DNA from: CBDAQV01 sp965199335
Lineage (GTDB): Bacteria; Pseudomonadota; Alphaproteobacteria; CALMVH01
DNA length: 64,000 nt
Reading direction: 5' to 3'
NCBI GenBank assembly: GCA_965199335.1
Contig: CBDAQZ010000002.1
Span: forward strand, 1 to 64,000
In this document: piece by piece, positions 26,701 to 35,074 of the stretch
How the letters are laid out: each line of letters starts with the position of its first letter
Numbering within the stretch: position 1 is the first letter of the stretch
Made by a program: the position numbers and the translations under genes
The notes under the pieces: generated by a model
The model's input: the letters and a program-made list of their open reading frames with translations, nothing else
Told to the model about the DNA's origin: nothing
Databases searched by the model: none

Positions 26701-27279
26701 TTACACGGCCGGCTGTTCGCCCGCGCCGGGATCGAAGAATTCTTCGGCGGCGACCAGCGCCGCGTCTTCTTCTTCCTGTTCCTCGCTGCGGCCGGTGACG
26801 GCAGTGCCGCGCTTTTCCTGTACCTTGGCTTCCTCGACGCTGCGGGCGATGTTCACCTTTACGTTGACCGAAACTTCAGGATGCAGGCTGACCTTGACCG
26901 TGAAGATGCCCAGCGTCTTCAGCGGCTCGTTCAGCACTATGGTGCGGCGCTCGACCGTCTCGCCCTTTTCGGCGATCGCTTCCGCGATGTCGCGGGCGGC
27001 GACCGATCCGTACAGCTGGCCGGCTTCGGACGCCTGGCGGATGATGACCAGCGACAGGCCATCGATCTTCTTGGCGCTCTTCTCGGCTTCGCTGCGGCGA
27101 TGCTCGTTCTGGGCATGCAGGTCCGCCTTGCGCTTCTCGAAATATTCGAGGTTCGACTTTGTGGCGCGCAACGCCTTCTTCTGCGGCAGCAGGTAGTTGC
27201 GGGCGTAGCCCGGCTTGACCTTTACAACGTCGCCCAGCTGACCCAGGTTTTCGACGCGTTCCAGTAATACGATATCCAT
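26701..27279 (-). CDS. rplI: 50S ribosomal protein L9
   Basis: 192 aa. The N-terminal domain MDIVLLERVENLGQLGDVVK, VKPGYARNYLLPQKKALRAT is diagnostic, joined by a long helix to the C-terminal rRNA-binding domain (GQLYGSVAARDIAEAIAEKG ... LHPEVSVNVKVNIAR). An acidic ~35-residue extension makes it longer than the 149-aa E. coli protein. Last gene of rpsF-rpsR-rplI. Confidence 0.96.
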   Translation of the reverse strand: MDIVLLERVENLGQLGDVVKVKPGYARNYLLPQKKALRATKSNLEYFEKRKADLHAQNEHRRSEAEKSAKKIDGLSLVIIRQASEAGQLYGSVAARDIAEAIAEKGETVERRTIVLNEPLKTLGIFTVKVSLHPEVSVNVKVNIARSVEEAKVQEKRGTAVTGRSEEQEEEDAALVAAEEFFDPGAGEQPAV

Positions 27280-27294
27280 GTCCAGGCTCCTGCC

Positions 27295-27636
27295 TTACTT
27301 CGTTACGTAGGGCAGCAGGCCCATGTAGCGTGCGTGCTTGATGGCGAGCGCTAGCTCGCGCTGCTTCTTGTTCGATACGGCGGTGATACGCGCCGGTACG
27401 ATCTTGCCGCGTTCGGACAGGAAGCGCGATAGCAGCTTCACATCCTTCCAGTCGATCTTCGGCGCGTTCGGGCCGGAGAAGGGGCAGGTCTTGCGACGGC
27501 GGAAGAAGGGACGGCGTCCGGCATCGGCGCCACCGCGCTCGCCACGTTCACCGCGCTCGCCACCGGCGCCACGTTCCCCGCGTTCACCACCGGCACCACC
27601 ACGATCGCTGCGCTCACGGCGTTCATACATGGTCAT
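27295..27636 (-). CDS. rpsR: 30S ribosomal protein S18 with Gly/Glu/Arg-rich N-terminus
   Basis: 113 aa. The S18 core is in residues ~42-113: RPFFRRRKTCPFSGPNAPKI, DVKLLSRFLSERGKIVPARI and KKQRELALAIKHARYMGLLP. Unlike most S18 proteins it has a ~40-residue N-terminal tract built from RGERG/GGERG repeats, encoded by an imperfect DNA tandem repeat (about 27530-27605). The tract is likely disordered and basic/acidic mixed; RG-rich tails often contact RNA, but no function is known here. Overlaps rpsF by ATGA. Confidence 0.95.
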   Translation of the reverse strand: MTMYERRERSDRGGAGGERGERGAGGERGERGERGGADAGRRPFFRRRKTCPFSGPNAPKIDWKDVKLLSRFLSERGKIVPARITAVSNKKQRELALAIKHARYMGLLPYVTK

Positions 27637-28040
27637 ACCAACGTCTCCATTTCCAATCCCTGGGTGTCATCGTAGTCGCGGCGCGGGCGATCGTAATCGC
27701 GGCGGTCGCCACGGTCGTTCTTGCTCTGCATCACGACAGACGGGCCTTCCTCGTGTTCCTCGACCTTCAGGGTCAGGACGCGAAGAACATCCTCGTTCAG
27801 GCCCATGTTGCGCTCCAGCTCGACGATCGCGGCATGCGGCGCGTCAAGCTGGAAAAGAACGTAGTGACCCTTGCGGTTCTTGTTCATGCGGTAGGCCAGG
27901 GTGCGCAGACCCCAGTTTTCCGTCTTGATGACCGTACCGCCATTGGCGGTCACGATTTCGGCGAAACTTTCCGCCATTGTATCCACCTGCGCGGACGTTA
28001 CGTCCTGCCGCGCGATGAACACGGTTTCATACAAAGCCAT
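27633..28040 (-). CDS. rpsF: 30S ribosomal protein S6
   Basis: 135 aa from ATG 28040, supported by GGGAG about 8 nt upstream. S6 features: ALYETVFIARQDVTSAQVDT, NWGLRTLAYRMNKNRKGHYV and LERNMGLNEDVLRVLTLKVE. The C-terminal ~30 residues are a charged Asp/Arg/Tyr-rich tail (for example DRRDYDRPRRDYDD), longer than typical. S6 binds S18 in the 30S platform; the two genes overlap. First gene of the operon. Confidence 0.96.
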   Translation of the reverse strand: MALYETVFIARQDVTSAQVDTMAESFAEIVTANGGTVIKTENWGLRTLAYRMNKNRKGHYVLFQLDAPHAAIVELERNMGLNEDVLRVLTLKVEEHEEGPSVVMQSKNDRGDRRDYDRPRRDYDDTQGLEMETLV

Positions 28041-28186
28041 GTCTTTCTCCCTTTGGCTGTTCACGGTCCGGCGCTGTGTCTTGCGATCAGCCGCCCGGGC
28101 CCATTCGCCAGGACGATCCCGGCGACAAGGAGCTATGTGAGGCCGGGTTTATAGCTTTGCGTCCGCCGGGAAGCAAGAGAGGATTG

Positions 28187-28215
28187 TTGACAGGCTTGTT
28201 AATTAATGATTAGTT
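28187..28215 (+). promoter_or_regulatory. Candidate promoter of the 28243-30165 orphan array
   Basis: A consensus TTGACA (28187-28192) is followed 17 bp later by TTAGTT in a conspicuously AT-rich stretch. Start of transcription would fall near 28222, about 20 nt before the first gene. The -10 is weak. Confidence 0.4.
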
Positions 28216-28242
28216 AAATCAATCATCCGTTAGGCCGTGATA

Positions 28243-28647
28243 ATGAAAAAAGCCGCAGTCCACCGCTTCGCCGACATCGTCAGGGTAAGAATGCCCTTGG
28301 ACGAGTGGAAATCCGACACGCCGGAGTGGAAGATCGCCGCTCTCATGCAAACGATACACCAGCTGGAAAGCCGCTCGACTTCGGGATTGATCCTGACAGC
28401 GGACGAGCTGAGCGTAGCCGACGAAATGCCGACAGCGCGCAAGTCGATTTTCCAGGGCCAAAGAGTTTCCGACGATCAAAGGCTGAAGGCCATGGCGCAG
28501 GTCGAGGTCGCGACGGCCGCATTGGCGTCCGGGATACAGTCGCCGCAACATATAAGGGCCTTGCCTGGCAGTCATTATTCACGTGTCTCGCATTTCGTCC
28601 CCAAGTCGGTTTCAATGAACAACCCCTCAGCTCGGAATATGAGATGA
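28243..28647 (+). CDS. Orphan array member 1 (EMP...H...VS family)
   Basis: 134 aa, unrecognised. A GTG six bases upstream is an alternative start. Codons are GC-rich at third positions, supporting a real gene. Residues ~52-125 contain LILTADELSVADEMP and, 56 residues from EMP, PGSHYSRVS. These align without gaps to member 2 (EMP to PHFPLVS, also 56 residues; about 15 identities counted by eye). It has no signal peptide or membrane helix. It overlaps member 2 by ATGA. A divergent, probably tandem-duplicated paralogue; the aromatic WP of members 2 and 4 is LP here. Confidence 0.75.
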   Translation: MKKAAVHRFADIVRVRMPLDEWKSDTPEWKIAALMQTIHQLESRSTSGLILTADELSVADEMPTARKSIFQGQRVSDDQRLKAMAQVEVATAALASGIQSPQHIRALPGSHYSRVSHFVPKSVSMNNPSARNMR

Positions 28648-29033
28648 ACAACGAGCTACTGTCTCTCAAGGAAGTCGTCCTGGTCGAGCTGCCCGATTAT
28701 CCAAAGCCGGCGACGGACGAGGATATCGATACGGTCGACTATGCCGTCGCCGCCTATCTGGACTTGGAAGCTGTCGCCGGAGACATCGTGGAAGTCGGTC
28801 TTCTCCTGACCAGGGACGAGATCAAGCTTGCGACCGAGACGGAAATGCCCGAACTCAAGAATCGCCTCCTTCGCGGTTATAACGTCCCTTCCGAGGTCCT
28901 GCTCAATGCCCTGGATTGCGTTCGCGGGGTCGAGGCCGCTGTAGGTGCTGGCCTGGGGCTCGATCCCATGACAATCATCTGGCCCAGGCCGCATTTTCCG
29001 TTAGTCTCATGCCTGGACCAGTCCAGGGGATAA
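28644..29033 (+). CDS. Orphan array member 2 (EMP...WPxPHFPLVS family)
   Basis: 129 aa, unrecognised, soluble. The N-terminal half is acidic (VLVELPDYPKPATDEDIDTV). The C-terminal half is the shared module: LLLTRDEIKLATETEMPELK, then NVPSEVLLNALDCVRGVEAA and the motif WPRPHFPLVSCLD at the end. The ATG overlaps the stop of member 1. The conserved Trp-Pro-x-x-His could be structural or a binding site; nothing in the sequence fixes its role. Confidence 0.78.
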   Translation: MNNELLSLKEVVLVELPDYPKPATDEDIDTVDYAVAAYLDLEAVAGDIVEVGLLLTRDEIKLATETEMPELKNRLLRGYNVPSEVLLNALDCVRGVEAAVGAGLGLDPMTIIWPRPHFPLVSCLDQSRG

Positions 29034-29043
29034 GACGGAAAAC

Positions 29044-29400
29044 ATGAACGACACCCTGAACGACTATGTCATGCTGCATGTGGCAACGATCCGCGAACAG
29101 CCGGAGCATGCTCCGGCCGGGACAGAATGCAAGGCCGTGTTCGTTGTCGGCAAGCCGGGCGAGGGTCACAACGGCGAGGCGCATTTTGCGACCAAATCAC
29201 TTTTGACGACGCTGGCAAGACTGACGAAAAGCGCCGAAGCACAGGGTTACGCCATGCCGGTCAGCTCCATTGCGTTCCTGAGCGCTCTTGAATCCATAAG
29301 CACGCTGGAAGTGGTCGGTCATAACGACGCACCTGCCAAGCTGATTCCGGAACTTGGCAGGCCCGGCAAAGTGTTCAATCGTGCAATTCCGGAAGCCTGA
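29044..29400 (+). CDS. Orphan array member 3 (distant relative)
   Basis: 118 aa, unrecognised, soluble. It starts 10 bp after member 2. The segment MPVSSIAFLSALESISTLEV, VGHNDAPAKLIPELGRPG can be laid over IPASQFLDAMADVSIFNALV, ANDMPPEDVPLWPHLHLP of member 4, sharing FLxA, S, V, ND-x-P and two prolines, but the terminal H-x-P-L-V-S is absent. Relationship to the other three is therefore suggestive only. Confidence 0.72.
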   Translation: MNDTLNDYVMLHVATIREQPEHAPAGTECKAVFVVGKPGEGHNGEAHFATKSLLTTLARLTKSAEAQGYAMPVSSIAFLSALESISTLEVVGHNDAPAKLIPELGRPGKVFNRAIPEA

Positions 29401-29418
29401 CCAAACGATAGCAAAGCC

Positions 29419-30165
29419 ATGAATGAACTTATTTATAGAGGCACGGTCAATCTCAGGCTTCCGGAAGCGGAGGCGCTGGTTCCCGATCTGGATGGGGAAA
29501 TCTGGTATCCTGGGGTTTACTGGTCGGCCGAAGGCAGCAGGTTCGGCGACAGGAATGCCAGCTTTGCCATGACCTTCCGTGAAATGCTGGTCGCCGAAGA
29601 GATGCCAGCATATCGCGACATCATCCAGCGTGACAGGAGAATTCCAGCCAGCCAGTTTCTGGACGCCATGGCCGATGTTTCGATCTTCAACGCGCTGGTT
29701 GCGAACGACATGCCGCCCGAAGACGTACCGCTATGGCCTCATCTGCATCTGCCTCTCGTGTCTCATATCGACAGCGCCGCCGCCTATGCTCATCTGAAAA
29801 CATTGGCGGTGCAGCACGAAACGCCCATGGAGCTGGAATACAAACACGTGCTTTGGGCAGATGTCGTAACCGGTTCCGTTACGAAAAAGGAACTTGTCGC
29901 CTATTTCGACAATATGGATGTACCGGACTGCGAGCCGAAGGGGCAGCGCGTTCTGACGCTCGATGAAATGAAGGCCCTTCACCCGATTGTAGTCGGCGCC
30001 GAGAGCCAGAATATAGCCGTCGAGATCGTTTCGAGCGAGTTGGAAGCGGGTATTAGAAACCTTCTTGTAGAAACCAGGCGCTTCGGCGCGAACCTGCTGA
30101 AGGCGGATAATTTTGCCAGCTGGCCCATACCGCACATCAAACTGAAATCCGGCCCCCAGGTCTGA
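29419..30165 (+). CDS. Orphan array member 4 (two-part protein with WPHLHLPLVS)
   Basis: 248 aa, unrecognised, soluble. Residues ~50-120 hold the shared module: MTFREMLVAEEMPAYRDIIQ, IPASQFLDAMADVSIFNALV and WPHLHLPLVSHID. The C-terminal ~100 residues look like a second, degenerate copy that ends in SWPIPHIKLKS and contains RVLTLDEMKALHP. Last gene of the array; the fabD promoter starts 9 bp after its stop. No membrane or secretion signal. Possible roles (toxin-immunity, effector-like or adaptor proteins) cannot be separated from sequence. Confidence 0.78.
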   Translation: MNELIYRGTVNLRLPEAEALVPDLDGEIWYPGVYWSAEGSRFGDRNASFAMTFREMLVAEEMPAYRDIIQRDRRIPASQFLDAMADVSIFNALVANDMPPEDVPLWPHLHLPLVSHIDSAAAYAHLKTLAVQHETPMELEYKHVLWADVVTGSVTKKELVAYFDNMDVPDCEPKGQRVLTLDEMKALHPIVVGAESQNIAVEIVSSELEAGIRNLLVETRRFGANLLKADNFASWPIPHIKLKSGPQV

Positions 30166-30174
30166 AGCCATCCC

Positions 30175-30202
30175 TTGACACCGTAATCCCATCCGCTATC
30201 CC
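30175..30202 (+). promoter_or_regulatory. Promoter of fabD operon
   Basis: TTGACA (30175-30180), 16-bp spacer and TATCCC (30197-30202). Transcription would start near 30209, leaving a ~26-nt leader with an AGGG Shine-Dalgarno before the GTG at 30235. Confidence 0.6.
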
Positions 30203-30234
30203 TGCGCCCTCCTCATGGTTAGCAGGGTGACAGT

Positions 30235-31170
30235 GTGACGCGGGCATTCGTTTTTCCGGGGCAGGGCAGTCAGGAGCTGGGCATGGGCAAGGCCCTGGCC
30301 GAGGCGTTTCCGGTGGCGCGCGAGGTGTTCGAGGAAATCGACGACGCGCTGAACCAGCGTCTCTACAAGCTGATGACCGACGGCAGCGACAGCGACCTGG
30401 CCCTGACGGAAAATGCGCAACCCGCGATCATGGCCGTCAGCCTTGCCACACTGCGTGTACTGCAGGATGGCGGCTTAGACCTGGCGAAGGGCAAATTCGT
30501 CGCCGGGCATTCGCTGGGGGAGTATTCGGCGCTGGCTGCGGCGGGCGTCTTCACGCTGGCCGATACGGCGCGGCTGCTCAAGCTGCGCGGGCAGGCGATG
30601 CAGCGCGCGGTCCCGGTCGGCATCGGGGCCATGGCCGCGCTTCTGGGAATCGATTTCGCCGCCGCCGCCGCAATTGCCGAATCCGCCGCACAGGGCCAGG
30701 TCTGCGCCGCCGCCAACGACAATGCGCCCGGCCAGGTGGTGGTCAGCGGCCACCGCGAGGCGGTCGAGCGGGCGATCGAGCTGGCCGCCGCGCAAGGCGC
30801 GCGCAAATCCGTCATGCTACCGGTCTCCGCGCCGTTTCACTGCGCGTTGATGCAGCCTGCGGCGACCGAAATGGAAAAGGCGCTGGCCGAAGCCGTCATG
30901 AATGCACCGGCCCTGCCGCTGGTGGCCAACGTCACGGCCTCGACCGTGACCGATCCCAATGAAATCCGCCGCCTGCTGGTCGAGCAGGTGACCGGGACGG
31001 TGCGCTGGCGCGAGAGTGTCCTGTACATGAAGGACGAAGGCGTGACCGAGCTGGTTGAAATCGGCAATGGCAAGGTTCTGGCCGGCCTTGCCCGCCGCAT
31101 CGACAAGGACCTTGCCGCCGTATCGCTCGGCACGCTTGAATCCATAGACACTTTCATGAGGGCTGTATGA
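30235..31170 (+). CDS. fabD: Malonyl-CoA:ACP transacylase
   Basis: 311 aa with a GTG start. Motifs: FVFPGQGSQELGMGKALAEA at the N-terminus, catalytic Ser in GHSLGEYSALAAAGV, QRAVPVGIGAMAALLG and catalytic His in SAPFHCALMQPAATEME. FabD loads malonate onto ACP for fatty-acid elongation. Overlaps fabG at the stop. Confidence 0.97.
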   Translation: MTRAFVFPGQGSQELGMGKALAEAFPVAREVFEEIDDALNQRLYKLMTDGSDSDLALTENAQPAIMAVSLATLRVLQDGGLDLAKGKFVAGHSLGEYSALAAAGVFTLADTARLLKLRGQAMQRAVPVGIGAMAALLGIDFAAAAAIAESAAQGQVCAAANDNAPGQVVVSGHREAVERAIELAAAQGARKSVMLPVSAPFHCALMQPAATEMEKALAEAVMNAPALPLVANVTASTVTDPNEIRRLLVEQVTGTVRWRESVLYMKDEGVTELVEIGNGKVLAGLARRIDKDLAAVSLGTLESIDTFMRAV

Positions 31171-31910
31171 TGTTCGATCTTACGGGAAAAACCGCGCTGG
31201 TAACCGGCGCATCGGGCGGCATCGGCGCGGCGATCGCCAGGGCGTTGACCGCTCAGGGCGCGAAGGTCGCCATCCATGGCACGCGCCGTCCCGTTCTGGA
31301 GCAGCTTGCCACCGATCTGGGTGCGAATGCCTTCGTCGTCACCGGCAATCTGGGCGAGGCAGGCGCCGCCGAGGCGATCATCGCCGATGCCGAGAAGGAG
31401 CTGGGCGGCAGCATCGACATCCTGGTCAACAACGCCGGCATCACCCGCGACCAGCTGGCGATGCGGATGAAGGACGAGGACTGGGACCAGGTGCTGGCCG
31501 TGAACCTGACCGCGACGTTCAAGCTGTCCAAGGCGGTGATGCGCGGCATGATGAAGAAACGCTGGGGCCGAATCGTCAACATCACCTCCGTGGTGGGCGC
31601 GACCGGCAATCCCGGTCAGGCGAACTACGCCGCCTCGAAAGCCGGGATCGTAGGCATGTCCAAGGCGCTGGCTGCGGAGCTAGCCAGCCGCGAAATCACT
31701 GTCAATTGCGTGGCGCCGGGCTTCATCGATACCGCGATGACGCATGTGCTGACCGAGGATCAGAAGGCAAAGATGCTCCAGGCGATCCCCGCAGGCCGGC
31801 TGGGCACGCCCGAGGATGTGGCCGCTTCGGTGGTATTTCTTGCCAGTGCGGAGGCTGCCTACCTGACCGGGGCTACGCTGCATGTCAATGGCGGCATGGC
31901 CATGCTGTAA
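31167..31910 (+). CDS. fabG: 3-oxoacyl-ACP reductase
   Basis: 247 aa. SDR motifs: TGASGGIGAAIARALTAQGA (NADPH binding), NNAGITRDQLAMRM, catalytic Ser in ITSVVGATGNPGQAN and YAASKAGIVGMSKAL (Tyr/Lys). The C-terminal LTGATLHVNGGMAML is typical of FabG. It reduces 3-oxoacyl-ACP with NADPH. Second gene of the fab operon. Confidence 0.97.
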   Translation: MMFDLTGKTALVTGASGGIGAAIARALTAQGAKVAIHGTRRPVLEQLATDLGANAFVVTGNLGEAGAAEAIIADAEKELGGSIDILVNNAGITRDQLAMRMKDEDWDQVLAVNLTATFKLSKAVMRGMMKKRWGRIVNITSVVGATGNPGQANYAASKAGIVGMSKALAAELASREITVNCVAPGFIDTAMTHVLTEDQKAKMLQAIPAGRLGTPEDVAASVVFLASAEAAYLTGATLHVNGGMAML

Positions 31911-32034
31911 AACGTTAACAGGGCAGCGAGATAAACTTTGCCAGCCCCGTCCACTATGGTAAGAGACGTTGACTTTGCGGTCCGCCGCATGCATTCAGCC
32001 GATACGGCTTTAATAACTTAATGGGAACCGAGAT

Positions 32035-32274
32035 ATGAGCGACATCGCCGAGCGCGTGAAAAAGATCGTTGTCGAACACCTGGGCGTCGAGGAGAGCAAG
32101 GTGACCGAGCAGGCCAGCCTGATCGACGATCTGGGCGCTGACAGCCTTGATCAGGTCGAACTGGTCATGGCCTTCGAAGAGGAATTCGGTGTCGAAATAC
32201 CGGACGACGCGGCTGAAAAGATCCGCACCGTCGGCGATGCCGTGACCTTCTTGAAAGAACACGCGACAGCGTAA
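32035..32274 (+). CDS. acpP: Acyl carrier protein
   Basis: 79 aa, acidic. The phosphopantetheine attachment Ser is in DLGADSLDQVELVMAFEEEF. The start follows a GGGA Shine-Dalgarno. A TTGACT at 31969-31974 could be a dedicated -35, with no good -10, consistent with the usual extra expression of acpP. Lies between fabG and fabF. Confidence 0.97.
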   Translation: MSDIAERVKKIVVEHLGVEESKVTEQASLIDDLGADSLDQVELVMAFEEEFGVEIPDDAAEKIRTVGDAVTFLKEHATA

Positions 32275-32298
32275 GTTCAGCGTTCACAAGGGTAGAGA

Positions 32299-33564
32299 AT
32301 GAGACGGGTTGTTGTAACCGGGCTCGGCATGGTCACGCCCTTGGGCGTGGGTGTCGAGCATAACTGGACACGGCTGCTGGCAGGCGCTTCGGGGATCGGA
32401 CACATCGATAAATTCGATGTGTCCGATCTGGCATGCAAGATCGCCGGCCTGGTTCCGCTTGGGCCGACCGCCGACAATCTTTTCAACCCCGACGATTATT
32501 TCGAGCCCAAGGACCAGCGAAAGAACGACGAGTTCATTCACTATGCCATGGCCGCCGCCACCGAAGCCGTCCGTCACAGCGGCTATACGCCGGCGAACGA
32601 CGAAGAGGCGGAGCGCACAGGGGTAATGATCGGTTCGGGAATCGGCGGTCTTCCGGCGATTTACGAGACGTCGATCATCCTGCACGAGAAGGGGCCGCGC
32701 CGCGTGTCGCCCTTCTTCATCCCCTCCAGCCTGATCAACCTGGCCTCTGGCCAGGTCTCTATCAAATACGGTTACAAGGGGCCCAATCACGCCCCGGTCA
32801 CGGCATGTTCGACCGGTACGCACGCCATTGGCGATGCCGCCCGGCTGATCGCGCTGGACGATGCCGACGTGATGCTGGCAGGCGGCGCGGAAGCGTCTGT
32901 TTCCCGCATCGGCGTCGCCGGCTTCGCAGCCGCGCGCGCTCTTTCCACGGACTACAACGACCGCCCGACGGAAGCCTCGCGGCCTTTCGACCAAGGACGG
33001 GATGGCTTCGTTATGGGCGATGGCGCCGGCGTCGTCGTCCTGGAAGAACTGGAACACGCCAAGAAACGCGGTGCTACCATCTATGGCGAAATCGTCGGCT
33101 ACGGTCTTTCAGGCGACGCTTATCACATCACCTCGCCACCGGCAGACGGCAATGGCGGGTATCGTGCAATGACGGCAGCGATGAAGCGCGCCGGCATCGG
33201 TCCCGAATCGATCGATTACCTCAATGCCCATGGTACATCGACGCCCGTAGGCGACGAGATCGAGGTCGGGGCGGTCAAGCGCCGCTTTGGGGTACATGTC
33301 GACAAGCTGCTGATGTCATCGACCAAGTCGGCGATCGGCCACCTGCTGGGGGCCGCGGGCGCGGTCGAGGCGATCTACTCGCTGATGGCGATCAATCGCG
33401 GTGTCGCACCGGCGACCCTGAACCTGCATAATCCGTCCGAATCATGCCTCGGCATCGATCTGGTGCCTCTGACGCCCAAGGAGAAGAAGATCGACGTGGC
33501 GTTGTCCAACTCGTTTGGATTCGGCGGCACGAACGCCTCCCTGATCTTCCGAAAGTTCGGCTGA
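32299..33564 (+). CDS. fabF: 3-oxoacyl-ACP synthase II
   Basis: 421 aa. The catalytic triad is visible: Cys in VTACSTGTHAIGDAA, His in NAHGTSTPVGDEIEVGAVKR and His in SSTKSAIGHLLGAAGAVEAI. N-terminus MRRVVVTGLGMVTPLGVGVE. FabF carries out elongating condensations. Its C-terminal coding end (SFGFGGTNASLIFRKFG) abuts the mltG start. Confidence 0.97.
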   Translation: MRRVVVTGLGMVTPLGVGVEHNWTRLLAGASGIGHIDKFDVSDLACKIAGLVPLGPTADNLFNPDDYFEPKDQRKNDEFIHYAMAAATEAVRHSGYTPANDEEAERTGVMIGSGIGGLPAIYETSIILHEKGPRRVSPFFIPSSLINLASGQVSIKYGYKGPNHAPVTACSTGTHAIGDAARLIALDDADVMLAGGAEASVSRIGVAGFAAARALSTDYNDRPTEASRPFDQGRDGFVMGDGAGVVVLEELEHAKKRGATIYGEIVGYGLSGDAYHITSPPADGNGGYRAMTAAMKRAGIGPESIDYLNAHGTSTPVGDEIEVGAVKRRFGVHVDKLLMSSTKSAIGHLLGAAGAVEAIYSLMAINRGVAPATLNLHNPSESCLGIDLVPLTPKEKKIDVALSNSFGFGGTNASLIFRKFG

Positions 33565-34550
33565 TTCGCCGCCTGGCGGTCATTGTCGTACTTGTCGCCG
33601 TGGCGTTCGGCGCGGCTTTCATCGGCACCAAGCAAACGTATCGGCGCCACGGCGCATCGGCGGAGCCGGTGACGCTTCTGATCCCAAAAGGTACGTCCAC
33701 TGTCGACATGGGACGGTTGCTGACCAAAGCGGGCGTGATCTATTCACCCTGGACGTTTGCCTCGGCGGTGCATTTCTTCCCCGGCAAGCCGCTGAAGGCG
33801 GGCGAATACCGCTTCCCGGGCCATGCCACGCTGGCGGGGGTGATCTCGCAGATGCAATCGGACCAGGTTCTAGTTCACCGGCTGACCATTCCGGAAGGCC
33901 TGACTAATCTGCAGATAAAGGCCCTGGTAGAGGGGGAGCCGGCGCTGTCGGGCGACATCGGCACTTTGCCGGCCGAGGGCAGGCTGCTGCCGGAAAGCTA
34001 TAATTTCACTCGCAACGATACCCGGGCCAGCCTGATCCAGCGCATGCATGAAGCCGGTCAGAAGATGTTGGCCGAGGAATGGAAGGCGCGCGATCCGGTG
34101 GTGACCGTAACCAGTCCCGAGCAGGCGCTGACCCTGGCCTCGATCGTCGAGCGCGAAACTGGCGTTTCCGCCGAAAGGGCCAAGGTCGCCTCGGTTTTCT
34201 ATAACCGGATGGCGCGGAACATCCCGCTCCAATCCGATCCCACCATCATCTATGCGATGAGCAACCGGCTGGGCGTGATCAGCCGGCCTCTTGGGCATCA
34301 CGACCTGAACTTTGACTCCCCATACAATACCTATGCGAAAACCGGACTGCCGCCTGGGCCGATCTGCAATCCCGGCCGCGCTTCGGTGCAGGCGGTGCTG
34401 CATCCCGACAAGGACAATTATCTGTACTTCGTCGCAACCGGGACGGGCGGCCACGCCTTTGCCTCCAGCCTGGAGGAGCACAATCGTAACGTGGCGCAGT
34501 ATGTAAAGGTGATGGACGAGAAGGAGCGGCGGCCTACAAAGCAGCCATGA
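33561..34550 (+). CDS. mltG: Endolytic murein transglycosylase MltG
   Basis: 329 aa if it begins at a CTG (33561) whose TG is shared with the fabF stop (CTGA), giving a normal N-terminal anchor LIRRLAVIVVLVAVAFGAAF. No ATG, GTG or TTG gives a membrane anchor: the next GTG is inside the helix and would remove it. The YceG/MltG domain has IPKGTSTVDMGRLLTKAGVI, the catalytic Glu in TLASIVERETGVSAERAKVA, QSDPTIIYAM and TGLPPGPICNPGRASVQAVL. MltG cuts nascent peptidoglycan strands to set length. Overlaps the convergent CMK-like gene by 17 bp. Confidence 0.88.
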   Translation: MIRRLAVIVVLVAVAFGAAFIGTKQTYRRHGASAEPVTLLIPKGTSTVDMGRLLTKAGVIYSPWTFASAVHFFPGKPLKAGEYRFPGHATLAGVISQMQSDQVLVHRLTIPEGLTNLQIKALVEGEPALSGDIGTLPAEGRLLPESYNFTRNDTRASLIQRMHEAGQKMLAEEWKARDPVVTVTSPEQALTLASIVERETGVSAERAKVASVFYNRMARNIPLQSDPTIIYAMSNRLGVISRPLGHHDLNFDSPYNTYAKTGLPPGPICNPGRASVQAVLHPDKDNYLYFVATGTGGHAFASSLEEHNRNVAQYVKVMDEKERRPTKQP

Positions 34551-35064
34551 TCAGATCCTCGATCTCTTCCGGGGTCTTCGTGCTGGTATCGACCACCAGG
34601 TCGTAGTTGCGCAGATCTTCCAGATCGACATCGTAATACTTCTTGAAGCGCATCACCTCGCTGCTGCGGCGGGCGGCAAGGGCTGTCACTGTCGCCTCGA
34701 GGTCGGGATATTTTTCCTTTTCCCGCTTCGGATCGTTCATGATGCGGGTTGCGGCGATGCGCGCGTCCACCACCAGCTTGACCTTCAACGACATCGGCAG
34801 GAAGTGCCATGCCATGCGCGAATCGATAACGTACCGGACCGGCGCATGCTCCAGCTGGCGGAAGATGCTGTCGATCTGTTCGTCGATCGTGGGATCGGTT
34901 TCGGCCCGCTGGTTCAGCTCCAGCGTGGTTATGCCCAGCTGATCGGCCAAGGCGCGCTGGGCGCTGCCGGTCGAATACTGCTTGTAGCCGTGATGGTCGG
35001 CGATCAGACGAGACACCGCGCTCTTGCCGCTGCCGAGGTCGCCGGTAATGGTGATGTGCCGCAT
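34534..35064 (-). CDS. Cytidylate kinase-like P-loop protein
   Basis: 176 aa. The N-terminus MRHITITGDLGSGKSAVSRL holds a P-loop GDLGSGKS, followed by a CMK-like ADHHGYKQYSTGSAQRALAD. The middle has YVIDSRMAWHFLP and VDARIAATRIMNDPKREKEK, and the C-terminus DLEDLRNYDLVVDTSTKTPE, a layout of short CMK-like (AAA-type) nucleotide kinases. Substrate is uncertain; it is shorter than canonical Cmk (~220 aa). Shares strand with rsmA upstream (10-bp gap). Confidence 0.8.
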   Translation of the reverse strand: MRHITITGDLGSGKSAVSRLIADHHGYKQYSTGSAQRALADQLGITTLELNQRAETDPTIDEQIDSIFRQLEHAPVRYVIDSRMAWHFLPMSLKVKLVVDARIAATRIMNDPKREKEKYPDLEATVTALAARRSSEVMRFKKYYDVDLEDLRNYDLVVDTSTKTPEEIEDLIMAAL

Positions 35065-35074
35065 GGAGTGAAGA

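Noticed and set aside
31985..32020. Terminator between fabG and acpP (AGCCG-ATA-CGGCT)
   Set aside because: Only a 5-bp stem with a short T run, inside an operon; too weak to call.
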